Part shown: one piece after another, positions 12,101-27,361 of the stretch
How positions within the stretch are numbered: position 1 is the first letter of the stretch
How the letters are laid out: the number at the start of each line of letters is the position of its first letter
Origin: Protula sp. h YS-2021
Lineage: Eukaryota; Annelida; Polychaeta; Sabellida; Serpulidae
Assembly (NCBI GenBank): GCA_949752745.1
Contig: OX457029.1
Coordinates: 16,863,413 to 16,927,412, forward strand
DNA length: 64,000 nt
Reading direction: 5' to 3'
Program-made: the position numbers and the translations under genes
Notes under the pieces: generated by a model
Database searches by the model: none
What the model saw: the letters and a program-made list of their open reading frames with translations, nothing else
What the model was told of the DNA's origin: nothing

Positions 12101-13992
12101 CTGTCGGTCTGTCGGTTGGTCGGTCTGTCGGTCTGTCATCAAGAGCTTGTTAACATTATAACTTGAAAACCATTGTCAGGACTTTATTTAAACTTGGTAT
12201 GCAGCTTCTATAGGAACAGTTAAAGAATGTTTTTGTAAATGGGACAGGTTCGTCCAAGGAAAATGGACCAGCTGAAAATTTCAGCTCTTGATTGACTATT
12301 AAGGGTCGTGTTTAGCTGATGGGGGGTGGGGAGCTGTGGGTAATATGTGGGCTACGCACACTGCTCTAGTTAAATTTGAGTTCATTATTCTATTTCAAGC
12401 GTGTGTAAAATAGATAGACATATTTTCTGGTAATATTGCAGGGAAGGGAAGAAGATGCAGGCTGTGGTGGGCGGGCGTACCAGGCATTCGGACAGGCGGC
12501 CACATGTAAGCTTTTAGATTTAACTGTCGCGTTTTTATTTTTTCGCTTCGTTTTATTAGAGAGAAAACACAACGAAAACAGTTGGAATATATGCGATCGA
12601 CCGCGCGTTGGTCTGTTTAACTGTCGGTCTGTCGGTTGGTCGGTCTGTCGGTCTGTCATCAAGAGCTAGTTAACATTATAACTTGAAAACCATTATCAGG
12701 ACTTTATTTAAACTTGGTATGCAGCTTCTATAGGAACAGTTAAAGAATGTTTTTGTAAATGGGACAGGTTCGTCCAAGGAAAATGGACCAGCTGAAAATT
12801 TCAGCTCTTGATTGACTATTAATGGTCGAGTTTAGCTGATGGGGGGAGGGGGCTGTGGGTAATATGTGGGCTACGCACACTGCTCTAGTTAAATTTGAGT
12901 TCATTATTCTATTTCAAGCGTGTGTAAAATAGATAGACATATTTTCTGGTAACATTGCAGGGAAGGGAAGAAGATGCAGGCTGTGGTGGGCGGGCGTACC
13001 AGGCATTCGGACAGGCGGCCACATGTAAGCTTTTAGATTTAACTGTCGCGTTTTTATTTTTTCGCTTCGTTTTATTAGATAGAAAACACATCGAAAACAG
13101 TTGGAGAAAATGCGATCGACCGCGCGTTGGTCTGTTTAACTGTCGGTTGGTCGGTCTGTCGGTCTGTCATCAAGAGCTTGTTAACATTATAACTTGAAAA
13201 CCACTGTCAGGACTTTATTTAAACTTGGTATGCAGCTTCTATAGGAACAGTCAAAGAATGTTTTTGTAAATGGGACAGGTTCGTCCAAGGAAAATGGACC
13301 AGCTGAAAATTTCAGCTCTTGATTGACTATTAAGGGTCGTGTTTAGCTGATGGGGGAAGGGGGGCTGTGGGTAATATGTGGGCTACGCACACTGCTCTAG
13401 TTAAATTTGAGTTCATTATTCTATTTCAAGCGTGTGTAAAATAGATAGACATATTTTCTGGTAATATTGCAGGGAAGGGAAGAAGATGCAGGCTGTGGTG
13501 GGCGGGCGTACCAGGCATTCGGACAGGCGGCCACATGTAAGCTTTTAGATTTAACTGTCGCGTTTTTATTTTTTCGCTTCGTTTTATTAGAGAGAAAACA
13601 CAACGAAAACAGTTGGAATATATGCGATCGACCGCGTGTTGGTCCGTTTAGCTGTCGGTCTGTCGGTTGGTCGGTCTGTCGGTCTGTCATCAAGAGCTTG
13701 TTAACATTATAACTTGAAAACCATTGTCAGGACTTTATTTAAACTTGGTATGCAGCTTCTATAGGAACAGTTAAAGAATGTTTTTGTAAATGGGACAGGT
13801 TCGTCCAAGGAAAATGGACCAGCTGAAAATTTCAGCTCTTGATTGACTATTAAGGGTCGTGTTTAGCTGATGGGGGGTGGGGAGCTATGGGTAATATGTG
13901 GGCTACGCACACTGCTCTAGTTAAATTTGAGTTCATTATTCTATTTCAAGCGTGTGTAAAATAGATAGACATATTTTCTGGTAATATTGCAG

Positions 13993-16900
13993 GGAAGGGA
14001 AGAAGATGCAGGCTGTGGTGGGCGGGCGTACCAGGCATTCGGACAGGCGGCCACATGTAAGCTTTTAGATTTAACTGTCGCGTTTTTATTTTTTCGCTTC
14101 GTTTTATTAGATAGAAAACACAACGAAAACAGTTGGAATATATGCGATCGACCGCGCGTTGGTCTGTTTAACTGTCGGTCTGTCGGTTGGTCGGTCTGTC
14201 GGTCTGTCATCAAGAACTAGTTAACATTATAACTTGAAAACCATTATCAGGACTTTATTTAAACTTGGTATGCAGCTTCTATAGGAACAGTTAAAGAATG
14301 TTTTTGTAAATGGGACAGGTTCGTCCAAGGAAAATGGACCAGCTGAAAATTTCAGCTCTTGATTGACTATTAATGGTCGAGTTTAGCTGATGGGGGGAGG
14401 GGGCTGTGGGTAATATGTGGGCTACGCACACTGCTCTAGTTAAATTTGAGTTCATTATTCTATTTCAAGCGTGTGTAAAATAGATAGACATATTTTCTGG
14501 TAATATTGCAGGGAAGGGAAGAAGATGCAGGCTGTGGTGGGCGGGCGTACCAGGCATTCGGACAGGCGGCCACATGTAAGCTTTTAGATTTAACTGTCGC
14601 GTTTTTATTTTTTCGCTTCGTTTTATTAGATAGAAAACACATCGAAAACAGTTGGAGAAAATGCGATCGACCGCGCGTTGGTCTGTTTAACTGTCGGTTG
14701 GTCGGTCTGTCGGTCTGTCATCAAGAGCTTGTTAACATTATAACTTGAAAACCACTGTCAGGACTTTATTTAAACTTGGTATGCAGCTTCTATAGGAACA
14801 GTCAAAGAATGTTTTTGTAAATGGGACAGGTTCGTCCAAGGAAAATGGACCAGCTGAAAATTTCAGCTCTTGATTGACTATTAAGGTTCGTGTTTAGCTG
14901 ATGGGGGAAGGGGGGCTGTGGGTAATATGTGGGCTACGCACACTGCTGTAGTTAAATTTGAGTTCATTATTCTATTTCAAGCGTGTGTAAAATAGACTTA
15001 TTTTCTGGTAATATTGCAGGGAAGGGAAGAAGATGCAGGCTGTGGTGGGCGGGCGTACCAGGCATTCGGACAGGCGGCCACATGTAAGCTTTTAGATTTA
15101 ACTGTCGCGTTTTTATTTTTTCGCTTCGTTTTATTAGAGAGAAAACACAACGAAAACAGTTGGAATATATGCGATCGACCGCGCGTTGGTCTGTTTAACT
15201 GTCGGTCTGTCGGTTGGTCGGTCTGTCATCAAGAGCTTGTTAACATTATAACTTGAAAACCATTGTCAGGACTTTATTTAAACTTGGTATGCAGCTTCTA
15301 TATGAACAGTTAAAGAATTTTTTTGTAAATGGGACAGGTTCGTCCAAGGAAAATGGACCAGCTGAAAATTTCAGCTCTTGATTGACTATTAAGGGTCGTG
15401 TTTAGCTGATGGGGGGTGGGGAGCTGTGGGTAATATGTGGGCTACGCACACTGCTCTAGTTAAATTTGAGTTCATTATTCTATTTCAAGCGTGTGTAAAA
15501 TAGATAGACATATTTTCTGGTAATATTGCAGGGAAGGGAAGAAGATGCAGGCTGTGGTGGGCGGGCGTACCAGGCATTCGGACAGGCGGCCACATGTAAG
15601 CTTTTAGATTTAACTGTCGCGTTTTTATTTTTTCGCTTCGTTTTATTAGAGAGAAAACACAACGAAAACAGTTGGAATATATGCGATCGACCGCGCGTTG
15701 GTCTGTTTAACTGTCGGTCTGTCGGTTGGTCGGTCTGTCGGTCTGTCATCAAGAGCTAGTTAACATTATAACTTGAAAACCATTATCAGGACTTTATTTA
15801 AACTTGGTATGCAGCTTCTATAGGAACAGTTAAAGAATGTTTTTGTAAATGGGACAGGTTCGTCCAAGGAAAATGGACCAGCTGAAAATTTCAGCTCTTG
15901 ATTGACTATTAATGGTCGAGTTTAGCTGATGGGGGGAGGGGGCTGTGGGTAATATGTGGGCTACGCACACTGCTCTAGTTAAATTTGAGTTCATTATTCT
16001 ATTTCAAGCGTGTGTAAAATAGATAGACATATTTTCTGGTAATATTGCAGGGAAGGGAAGAAGATGCAGGCTGTGGTGGGCGGGCGTACCAGGCATTCGG
16101 ACAGGCGGCCACATGTAAGCTTTTAGATTTAACTGTCGCGTTTTTATTTTTTCGCTTCGTTTTATTAGATAGAAAACACATCGAAAACAGTTGGAGAAAA
16201 TGCGATCGACCGCGCGTTGGTCTGTTTAACTGTCGGTTGGTCGGTCTGTCGGTCTGTCATCAAGAGCTTGTTAACATTATAACTTGAAAACCACTGTCAG
16301 GACTTTATTTAAACTTGGTATGCAGCTTCTATAGGAACAGTCAAAGAATGTTTTTGTAAATGGGACAGGTTCGTCCAAGGAAAATGGACCAGCTGAAAAT
16401 TTCAGCTCTTGATTGACTATTAAGGTTCGTGTTTAGCTGATGGGGGAAGGGGGGCTGTGGGTAATATGTGGGCTACGCACACTGCTGTAGTTAAATTTGA
16501 GTTCATTATTCTATTTCAAGCGTGTGTAAAATAGACTTATTTTCTGGTAATATTGCAGGGAAGGGAAGAAGATGCAGGCTGTGGTGGGCGGGCGTACCAG
16601 GCATTCGGACAGGCGGCCACTTGTAAGCTTTTAGATTTAACTGTCGCGTTTTTATTTTTTCGCTTCGTTTTATTAGAGAGAAAACACAACGAAAACAGTT
16701 GGAATATATGCGATCGACCGCGCGTTGGTCTGTTTAACTGTCGGTCTGTCGGTTGGTCGGTCTGTCATCAAGAGCTTGTTAACATTATAACTTGAAAACC
16801 ATTTTCAGGACTTTATTTAAACTTGGTATGCAGCTTCTATAGGAACAGTTAAAGAATGTTTTTGTAAATGGGACAGGTTCGTCCAAGGAAAATGGACCAG

Positions 16901-17069
16901 CTGAAAATTTCAGCTCTTGATTGACTATTAATGGTCGTGTTTAGCTGATGGGGGGAGGGGGCTGTGGGTAATATGTGGGCTACGCACACTGCTCTAGTTA
17001 AATTTGAGTTCATTATTCTATTTCAAGCGTGTGTAAAATAGATAGACATATTTTCTGGTAATATTGCAG
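13993..17069 (+). repeat. Higher-order repeat: three-unit block duplicated (about 1539 bp)
   Basis: Units starting at 13993, 14512 and 15020 have spacings 519, 508, 512. They are followed by units at 15532, 16051 and 16559 with spacings 519, 508, 511. The matching members share private variants: AGCTAGTTAAC after the first, GTTGGAGAAAATGCG in the second, and a shortened ATAGACTTATT before the third. The block is therefore a trimer duplication superimposed on the monomer array. A partly matching trimer precedes it (units at 12442, 12961, 13473). Confidence 0.85.
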
Positions 17070-20000
17070 GGAAGGGAAGAAGATGCAGGCTGTGGTGGGC
17101 GGGCGTACCAGGCATTCGGACAGGCGGCCACATGTAAGCTTTTAGATTTAACTGTCGCGTTTTTATTTTTTCGCTTCGTTTTATTAGAGAGAAAACACAA
17201 CGAAAACAGTTGGAATATATTCGATCGACCGCGCGTTGGTCTGTTTAACTGTCGGTTGGTCGGTCTGTGGGTCTGTTATCAAGAGCTTGTTAACATTATA
17301 ACTTGAAAACCACTGTCAGGACTTTATTTAAACTTGGTATGCAGCTTCTATAGGAACAGTCAAAGAATGTTTTTGTAAATGGGACAGGTTCGTCCAAGGA
17401 AAATGGACCAGCTGAAAATTTCAGCTCTTGATTGACTATTAATGGTCGTGTTTAGCTGATGGGGGGAGGGGGGCTGTGGGTAATATGTGGGCTACGCACA
17501 CTGCTGTAGTTAAATTTGAGTTCATTATTCTATTTCAAGCGTGTGTAAAATAGACTTATTTTCTGGTAATATTGCAGGGAAGGGAAGAAGATGCAGGCTG
17601 TGGTGGGCGGGCGTACCAGGCATTCGGACAGGCGGCCACATGTAAGCTTTTAGATTTAACTGTCGCGTTTTTATTTTTTCGCTTCGTTTTATTAGAGAGA
17701 AAACACAACGAAAACAGTTGGAATATATGCGATCGACCGCGCGTTGGTCTGTTTAACTGTCGGTCTGTCGGTTGGTCGGTCTGTCATCAAGAGCTTGTTA
17801 ACATTATAACTTGAAAACCATTTTCAGGACTTTATTTAAACTTGGTATGCAGCTTCTATAGGAACAGTTAAAGAATGTTTTTGTAAATGGGACAGGTTCG
17901 TCCAAGGAAAATGGACCAGCTGAAAATTTCAGCTCTTGATTGACTATTAATGGTCGTGTTTAGCTGATGGGGGGAGGGGGCTGTGGGTAATATGTGGGCT
18001 ACGCACACTGCTCTAGTTAAATTTGAGTTCATTATTCTATTTCAAGCGTGTGTAAAATAGATAGACATATTTTCTGGTAATATTGCAGGGAAGGGAAGAA
18101 GATGCAGGCTGTGGTGGGCGGGCGTACCAGGCATTCGGACAGGCGGCCACATGTAAGCTTTTAGATTTAACTGTCGCGTTTTTATTTTTTCGCTTCGTTT
18201 TATTAGAGAGAAAACACAACGAAAACAGTTGGATAAAATGCGATCGACCGCGCGTTGGTCTGTTTAACTGTCGGTCTGTCGGTTGGTCGGTCTGTCGGTC
18301 TGTCATCAAGAGCTTGTTAACATTATAACTTGAAAACCACTGTCAGGACTTTATTTAAACTTGGTATGCAGCTTCTGTAGGAACAGTCAAAGAATGTTTT
18401 TGTAAATGGGACAGGTTCGTCCAAGGAAAATGGAGCAGCTGAAAATTTCAGCTCTTGATTCACTATTAATGGTCATGTTTAGCTGATTGGTGGAGGGGGG
18501 CTGTGGGTAATATGTGGGCTACGCACGCTGCTCTAGTTAAATTTGAGTTCATTATTCTATTTCAAGCGTGTGTAAAATAGATAGACATATTTTCTGGTAA
18601 TATTGCAGGGAAGGGAAGAAGATGCAGGCTGTGGTGGGCGGGCGTACCAGGCATTCGGACAGGCGGCCACATGTAAGCTTTTAGATTTAACTGTCGCGTT
18701 TTTATTTTTTCGCTTCGTTTTATTAGAGAGAAAACACAACGAAAACAGTTGGAATATATGCGATCGACCGCGCGTTGGTCTGTTTAACTGTCGGTCTGTC
18801 GGTTGGTCGGTCTGTCGGTCTGTCATCAAGAGCTTGTTAACATTATAACTTGAAAACCATTGTCAGGACTTTATTTAAACTTGGTATGCAGCTTCTATAG
18901 GAACAGTTAAAGAATGTTTTTGTAAATGGGACAGGTTCGTCCAAGGAAAATGGACCAGCTGAAAATTTCAGCTCTTGATTGACTATTAATGGTCGAGTTT
19001 AGCTGATGGGGGGAGGGGGCTGTGGGTAATATGTGGGCTACGCACACTGCTCTAGTTAAATTTGAGTTCATTATTCTATTTCAAGCGTGTGTAAAATAGA
19101 TAGACATATTTTCTGGTAATATTGCAGGGAAGGGAAGAAGATGCAGGCTGTGGTGGGCGGGCGTACCAGGCATTCGGACAGGCGGCCACATGTAAGCTTT
19201 TAGATTTAACTGTCGCGTTTTTATTTTTTCGCTTCGTTTTATTAGAGAGAAAACACAACGAAAACAGTTGGAATATATTCGATCGACCGCGCGTTGGTCT
19301 GTTTAACTGTCGGTTGGTCGGTCTGTGGGTCTGTTATCAAGAGCTTGTTAACATTATAACTTGAAAACCACTGTCAGGACTTTATTTAAACTTGGTATGC
19401 AGCTTCTATAGGAACAGTCAAAGAATGTTTTTGTAAATGGGACAGGTTCGTCCAAGGAAAATGGACCAGCTGAAAATTTCAGCTCTTGATTGACTATTAA
19501 TGGTCGTGTTTAGCTGATGGGGGGAGGGGGGCTGTGGGTAATATGTGGGCTACGCACACTGGACTGCTCTAGTTAAATTTGAGTTCATTATTCTATTTCA
19601 AGCGTGTGTAAAATAGATAGACATATTTTCTGGTAATATTGCAGGGAAGGGAAGAAGATGCAGGCTGTGGTGGGCGGGCGTACCAGGCATTCGGACAGGC
19701 GGCCACATGTAAGCTTTTAGATTTAACTGTCGCGTTTTTATTTTTTCGCTTCGTTTTATTAGAGAGAAAACACAACGAAAACAGTTGGAATATATGCGAT
19801 CGACCGAGCGTTGGTCTGTTTAACTGTCGGTCTGTCGGTTGGTCGGTCTGTCGGTCTGTCATCAAGAGCTTGTTAACATTATAACTTGAAAACCATTGTC
19901 AGGACTTTATTTAAACTTGGTATGCAGCTTCTATAGGAACAGTTAAAGAATGTTTTTGTAAATGGAACAGGTTCGTCCAAGGAAAATGGACCAGCTGAAA

Positions 20001-22747
20001 ATTTCAGCTCTTGATTGACTATTAATGGTCGTGTTTAGCTGATGGGGGTAGGGGGGCTGTGGGTAATATGTGGGCTACGCACACTGCTCTAGTTAAATTT
20101 GAGTTCATTATTCTATTTCAAGCGTGTGTAAAATAGATAGACATATTTTCTGGTATTATTGCAGGGAAGGGAAGAAGATGCAGGCTGTGGTGGGCGGGCG
20201 TACCAGGCATTCGGACAGGCGGCCACATGTAAGCTTTTAGATTTAACTGTCGCGTTTTTATTTTTTCGCTTCGTTTTATTAGAGAGAAAACACAACGAAA
20301 ACAGTTGGAATATATGCGATCGACCGCGCGTTGGTCTGTTTAACTGTCGGTTGGTCGGTCTGTGGGTCTGTTATCAAGAGCTTGTTAACATTATAACTTG
20401 AAAACCACTGTCAGGACTTTATTTAAACTTGGTATGCAGCTTCTATAGGAACAGTCAAAGAATGTTTTTGTAAATGGGACAGGTTCGTCCAAGGAAAATG
20501 GACCAGCTGAAAATTTCAGCTCTTGATTGACTATTAATGGTCGTGTTTAGCTGATGGGGGGAGGGGGGCTGTGGGTAATATGTGGGCTACGCACACTGGA
20601 CTGCTCTAGTTAAATTTGAGTTCATTATTCTATTTCAAGCGTGTGTAAAATAGATAGACATATTTTCTGGTAATATTGCAGGGAAGGGAAGAAGATGCAG
20701 GCTGTGGTGGGCGGGCGTACCAGGCATTCGGACAGGCGGCCACATGTAAGCTTTTAGATTTAACTGTCGCGTTTTTATTTTTTCGCTTCGTTTTATTAGA
20801 GAGAAAACACAACGAAAACAGTTGGAATATATGCGATCGACCGCGCGTTGGTCTGTTTAACTGTCGGTCTGTCGGTTGGTCGGTCTGTCGGTCTGTCATC
20901 AAGAGCTTGTTAACATTATAACTTGAAAACCATTGTCAGGACTTTATTTAAACTTGGTATGCAGCTTCTATAGGAACAGTTAAAGAATGTTTTTGTAAAT
21001 GGGACAGGTTCGTCCAAGGAAAATGGACCAGCTGAAAATTTCAGCTCTTGATTGACTATTAATGGTCGTGTTTAGCTGATGGGGGTAGGGGGGCTGTGGG
21101 TAATATGTGGGCTACGCACACTGCTCTAGTTAAATTTGAGTTCATTATTCTATTTCAAGCGTGTGTAAAATAGATAGACATATTTTCTGGTATTATTGCA
21201 GGGAAGGGAAGAAGATGCAGGCTGTGGTGGGCGGGCGTACCAGGCATTCGGACAGGCGGCCACATGTAAGCTTTTAGATTTAACTGTCGCGTTTTTATTT
21301 TTTCGCTTCGTTTTATTAGAGAGAAAACACAACGAAAACAGTTGGAATATATGCGATCGACCGCGCGTTGGTCTGTTTAACTGTCGGTCTGTCGGTTGGT
21401 CGGTCTGTCATCAAGAGCTTGTTAACATTATAACTTGAAAACCACTGTCAGGACTTTATTTAAACTTGGTATGCAGCTTCTATAGGAACAGTTAAAGAAT
21501 GTTTTTGTAAATGGGACAGGTTCGTCCAAGAAAAATGGACCAGCTGAAAATTTCAGCTCTTTATTGACTATTAATGGTCGTGTTTAGCTGATGGGGAAGG
21601 GGGGCTGTGGGTAATATGTGGGCTACGCACACTGCTCTAGTTAAATTTGAGTTCATTATTCTATTTCAAGCGTGTGTAAAATAGATAGACATATATTCTG
21701 GTAATATTTCAGGGAAGGGAAGAAGATGCAGGCTGTGGTGGGCGGGCGTACCAGGCATTCGGACAGGCGGCCACATGTAAGCTTTTAGATTTAACTGTCG
21801 CGTTTTTATTTTTTCGCTTCGTTTTATTAGAGAGAAAACACAACGAAAACAGTTGGAATATATGCGATCGACCGCGCGTTGGTCTGTTTAACTGTCGGTC
21901 TGTCGGTTGGTCGGTCTGTCGGTCTGTCATCAAGAGCTTGTTAACATTATAACTTGAAAACCATTGTCAGGACTTTATTTAAACTTGGTATGCAGCTTCT
22001 ATAGGAACAGTTAAAGAATGTTTTTGTAAATGGGACAGGTTCGTCCAAGGAAAATGGACCAGCTGAAAATTTCAGCTCTTGATTGACTATTAAGGGTCGT
22101 GTTTAGCTGATGGGGGGAGGGGGGCTGTGGGTAATATGTGGGCTACGCACACTGCTCTAGTTAAATTTGAGTTCATTATTCTATTTCAAGCGTGTGTAAA
22201 ATAGATAGACATATTTTCTGGTAATATTGCAGGGAAGGGAAGAAGATGCAGGCTGTGGTGGGCGGGCGTACCAGGCATTCGGACAGGCGGCCACATGTAA
22301 GCTTTTAGATTTAACTGTCGCGTTTTTATTTTTTCGCTTCGTTTTATTAGATAGAAAACACATCGAAAACAGTTGGATAAAATGCGATCGACCGCGCGTT
22401 GGTCTGTTTAACTGTCGGTCTGTCGGTTGGTCGGTCTGTCATCAAGAGCTTGTTAACATTATAACTTGAAAACAACTGTCAGGACTTTATTTAAACTTGG
22501 TATGCAGCTTCTTTCTATAGGAACAGTCAAAGAATGTTTTTGAAAATGGGACAGGTTCGTCCAAGGAAAATGGACCAGCTGAAAATTTCAGCTCTTGATT
22601 GACTATTAAGGGTCGTGTTTAGCTGATGGGGGGAGGGGGCTGTGGGTAATATGTGGGCTACGCACACTGCTCTAGTTAAATTTGAGTTTATTATTCTATT
22701 TCAAGCGTGTGTAAAATAGATAGACATATTTTCTGGTAATATTGCAG

Positions 22748-25700
22748 GGAAGGGAAGAAGATGCAGGCTGTGGCGGGCGGGCGTACCAGGCATTCGGACA
22801 GGCGGCCACATGTAAGCTTTTAGATTTAACTGTCGCGTTTTTATTTTTTCGCTTCATTTCATTACAGAGAAAACACAACGAAAACAGTTGGAATATATGC
22901 GATCGACCGCGCGTTGGTCTGTTTAGCTGTCGGTTGGTCGGTCTGTCGGTCTGTCATCTAGAGCTTGTTAACATTATAACTTGAAAACCACTGTCAGGAC
23001 TTTATTTAACCTTGGTATGCAGCTTCTATAGGAACAGTCAAAGAATGTTTTTGTAAATGGGACAGGTTCGTCCAAGGAAAATGGACCAGCTGAAAATTTC
23101 AGCTCTTGATTGACTATTAATGGTCGTGTTTAGCTGATGGGGGGAGGGGGGCTGTGGGTAATATGTGGGCTACGCACACTGCTCTAGTTAAATTTGAGTT
23201 CATTATTCTATTTCAAGCGTGTGTAAAATAGATAGACATATTTTCTGGTAATATTGCAGGGAAGGGAAGAAGATGCAGGCTGTGGTGGGCGGGCGTACCA
23301 GGCATTCGGACAGGCGGCCACATGTATGTTTTTAGATTTAACTGTCGCGTTTTTATTTTTTCGCTTCGTTTTATTAGAGAGAAAACACAACGAAAACAGT
23401 TGGAATATATGCGATCGACCGCGCGTTGGTCTGTTTAACTGTCGGTCTGTCGGTTGGTCGGTCTGTCGGTCTGTCATCAAGAGCTTGTTAACACTATAAC
23501 TTGAAAACCACTGTCAGGACTTGATTTAAATTTGGTATGCAGCTTCTATAAGAACAGTCAAAGAATGTTTTTGTAAATGGGACAGGTTCGTCCAAGGAAT
23601 ATGGACCAGCTGAAAATTTCAGCTCTTGATTGACTATTAAGGGTCGTGTTTAGCTGATGGGGGGAGGGGGGCTGTGGGTAATATGTGGGCTACGCACACT
23701 GCTCTAGTTAAATTTGAGTTCATTATTCTATTTCAAGCGTGTGTAAAATAGATAGACATATTTTCTGGTAATATTGCAGGGAAGGGAAGAAGATGCAGGC
23801 TGTGGTGGGCGGGCGTACCAGGCATTCGGACAGGCGGCCACATGTAAGCTTTTAGATTTAACTGTCGCGTTTTTATTTTTTCGCTTCGTTTTATTAGAGA
23901 GAAAACACAACGAAAACAGTTGGAATATATGCGATCGACCGCGCGTTGGTCTGTTTAGCTGTCGGTTGGTCGGTCTGTCATCAAGAGCTTGTTAACATTA
24001 TAACTTGAAAACCATTGTCAGGACTTTATTTAAACTTGGTATGCAGCTTCTATAGGAACAGTTAAAGAATGTTTTTGTAAATGGGACAGGTTCGTCCAAG
24101 GAAAATGGACCAGCTGAAAATTTCAGCTCTTGATTGACTATTAATGGTCGTGTTTAGCTGATGGGGGAGGGGGCTGTGGGTAATGTGGGCTACGCACACT
24201 GCTCTAGTTAAATTTGAGTTCATTATTCTATTTCAAGCGTGTGTAAAATAGATAGACATATTTTCTGGTAATATTGCAGGGAAGGGAAGAAGATGCAGGC
24301 TGTGGTGGGCGGGCGTACCAGGCATTCGGACAGGCGGCCACATGTAAGCTTTTAGATTTAACTGTCCCGTTTTTATTTTTTCGCTTCGTTTTATTAGATA
24401 GAAAACACATCGAAAACAGTTGGAGAAAATGCGATCGACCGCGCGTTGGTCTGTTTAACTGTCGTATGTCGGTTGGTCGGTCTGTCGGTCTGTCATCAAG
24501 AGCTTGTTAACATTATAACTTGAAAACCACTGTCAGGACTTTATTTAAACTTGGTATGCAGCTTCTATAGGAACAGTCAAAGAATGTTTTTGTAAATGGG
24601 ACAGGTTCGTCCAAGGAAAATGGACCAGCTGAAAATTTCAGCTCTTGATTGACTATTAACTGTCGTATTTAGCTGATGGGGGGAGGGGAGCTGTGGGTAA
24701 TATGTGGGCTACGCACACTGCTCTAGTTAAATTTGAGTTCATTATTCTATTTCAAGCGTGTGTAAAATAGATAGACATATTTTCTGGTAATATTGCAGGG
24801 AAGGGAAGAAGATGCAGGCTGTGGTGGGCGGGCGTACCAGGCATTCGGACAGGCGGCCACATGTAAGCTTTTAGATTTAACTATCGCGTTTTTATTTTTT
24901 CGCTTCGTTTTATTAGAGAGAAAACACAACGAAAACAGTTGGAATATATGCGATCGACCGCGCGTTGGTCTGTTTTGCTGTCGGTTGGTCGGTCTGTCGG
25001 TCTGTCATCAAGAGCTTGTTAACATTATAACTTGAAAACCACTGTCAGGACTTTATTTAAACTTGGTATGCAGCTTCTATAGGAACAGTCAAAGAATGTT
25101 TTTGTAAATGGGACAGGTTCGTCCAAGGAAAATGGACCAGCTGAAAATTTCAGCTCTTGATTGACTATTAATGGTCGTGTTTAGCTGATGGGGGGAGGGG
25201 GGCTGTGGGTAATATGTGGGCTACGCACACTGCTCTAGTTAAATTTGAGTTCATTATTCTATTTCAAGCGTGTGTAAAATAGATAGACATATTTTCTGGT
25301 AATATTGCAGGGAAGGGAAGAAGATGCAGGCTGTGGTGGGCGGGCGTACCAGGCATTCGGACAGGCGGCCACATGTAAGTTTTTAGATTTAACTGTCGCG
25401 TTTTTATTTTTTCGCTTCGTTTTATTAGAGAGAAAACACAACGAAAACAGTTGGAATATATGCGATCGACCGCGCGTTGGTCTGTTTAACTGTCGGTCTG
25501 TCGGTTGGTCGGTCTGTCGGTCTGTCATCAAGAGCTTGTTAACACTATAACTTGAAAACCACTGTCAGGACTTGATTTAAATTTGGTATGCAGCTTCTAT
25601 AAGAACAGTCAAAGAATGTTTTTGTAAATGGGACAGGTTCGTCCAAGGAATATGGACCAGCTGAAAATTTCAGCTCTTGATTGACTATTAAGGGTCGTGT

Positions 25701-26849
25701 TTAGCTGATGGGGGGAGGGGGGCTGTGGGTAATATGTGGGCTACGCACACTGCTCTAGTTAAATTTGAGTTCATTATTCTATTTCAAGCGTGTGTAAAAT
25801 AGATAGACATATTTTCTGGTAATATTGCAGGGAAGGGAAGAAGATGCAGGCTGTGGTGGGCGGGCGTACCAGGCATTCGGACAGGCGGCCACATGTAAGC
25901 TTTTAGATTTAACTGTCGCGTTTTTATTTTTTCGCTTCGTTTTATTAGAGAGAAAACACAACGAAAACTGTTGGAATATATGCGATCGACCGCGCGTTGG
26001 TCTGTTTAGCTGTCGGTTGGTCGGTCTGTCATCAAGAGCTTGTTAACATTATAACTTGAAAACCATTGTCAGGACTTTATTTAAACTTCGTATGCAGCTT
26101 CTATAGGAACAGTCAAAGAATGTTTTTGTAAATGGGACAGGTTCGTCCAAGGAAAATGGACCAGCTGAAAATTTCAGCTCTTGATTGACTATTAGTGGTC
26201 GTGTTTAGCTGATGGGGAAGGGGGCTGTGGGTAATGTGGGCTACGCACACTGCTCTAGTTAAATTTGAGTTCATTATTCTATTTCAAGCGTGTGTAAAAT
26301 AGATAGACATATTTTCTGGTAATATTGCAGGGAAGGGAAGAAGATGCAGGCTGTGGTGGGCGGGCGTACCAGGCATTCGGACAGGCGGCCACATGTAAGC
26401 TTTTAGATTTAACTGTCCCGTTTTTATTTTTTCGCTTCGTTTTATTAGATAGAAAACACATCGAAAACAGTTGGAGAAAATGCGATCGACCGCGCGTTGG
26501 TCTGTTTAACTGTCGTATGTCGGTTGGTCGGTCTGTCGGTCTGTCATCAAGAGCTTGTTAACATTATAACTTGAAAACCACTGTCAGGACTTTATTTAAA
26601 CTTGGCATGCAGCTTCTATAGGAACAGTCAAAGAATGTTTTTGTAAATGGGACAGGTTCGTCCAAGGAAAATGGACCAGCTGAAAATTTCAGCTCTTGAT
26701 TGACTATTAATGGTCGTGTTTAGCTGATGGGGGGAGGGGGGCTGTGGGTAATATGTGGGCTACGCACACTGCTCTAGTTAAATTTGAGTTCATTATTCTA
26801 TTTCAAGCGTGTGTAAAATAGATAGACATATTTTCTGGTAATATTGCAG
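22748..26849 (+). repeat. Higher-order repeat: four-unit block duplicated (2051 bp)
   Basis: Spacings from unit 22748 are 512, 520, 500, 519, and from unit 24799 again 512, 520, 500, 519, giving exactly 2051 bp for each block. The matching members share private variants, including a CGTATGTCGG insertion in the fourth member (24463 and 26514) and CTGTCCCGTTT in the same units. The duplication arose after those mutations. Confidence 0.9.
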
Positions 26850-27361
26850 GGAAGGGAAGAAGATGCAGGCTGTGGTGGGCGGGCGTACCAGGCATTCGGA
26901 CAGGCGGCCACATGTAAGTTTTTAGATTTAACTGTCGCGTTTTTATTTTTTCGCTTCGTTTTATTAGAGAGAAAACGCAACGAAAACAGTTGGAATATAT
27001 GCGATCGACCGCGCGTTGGTCTGTTTAACTGTCGGTCTGTCGGTTGGTCGGTCTGTCGGTCTGTCATCAAGAGCTTGTTAACTTGAGAAACCACTGTCAG
27101 GACTTTATTTAAACTTGGTATGCAGCTTCTATAGGAACAGTCAAAGAATGTTTTTGTAAATGGGACAGGTTCGTCCAAGGAAAATGGACCAGCTGAAAAT
27201 TTCAGCTCTTGATTGACTATTAATGGTCGTGTTTAGCTGATGTTGGAGGGGGGCTGTGGGTAATATGTGGGCTACGCACACTGCTCTAGTTAAATTTGAG
27301 TTCATTATTCTATTTCAAGCGTGTGTAAAATAGATAGACATATTTTCTGGTAATATTGCAG

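Noticed and set aside
26798..27178. Minus-strand frames of 89-126 codons throughout the array (MMTDRQTDQP..., MDEPVPFTKT...)
   Set aside because: They recur once per unit, read through the GTCTGTCG tract and the candidate splice sites, and vary in length with small indels. They are shadows of a stop-poor repeat.
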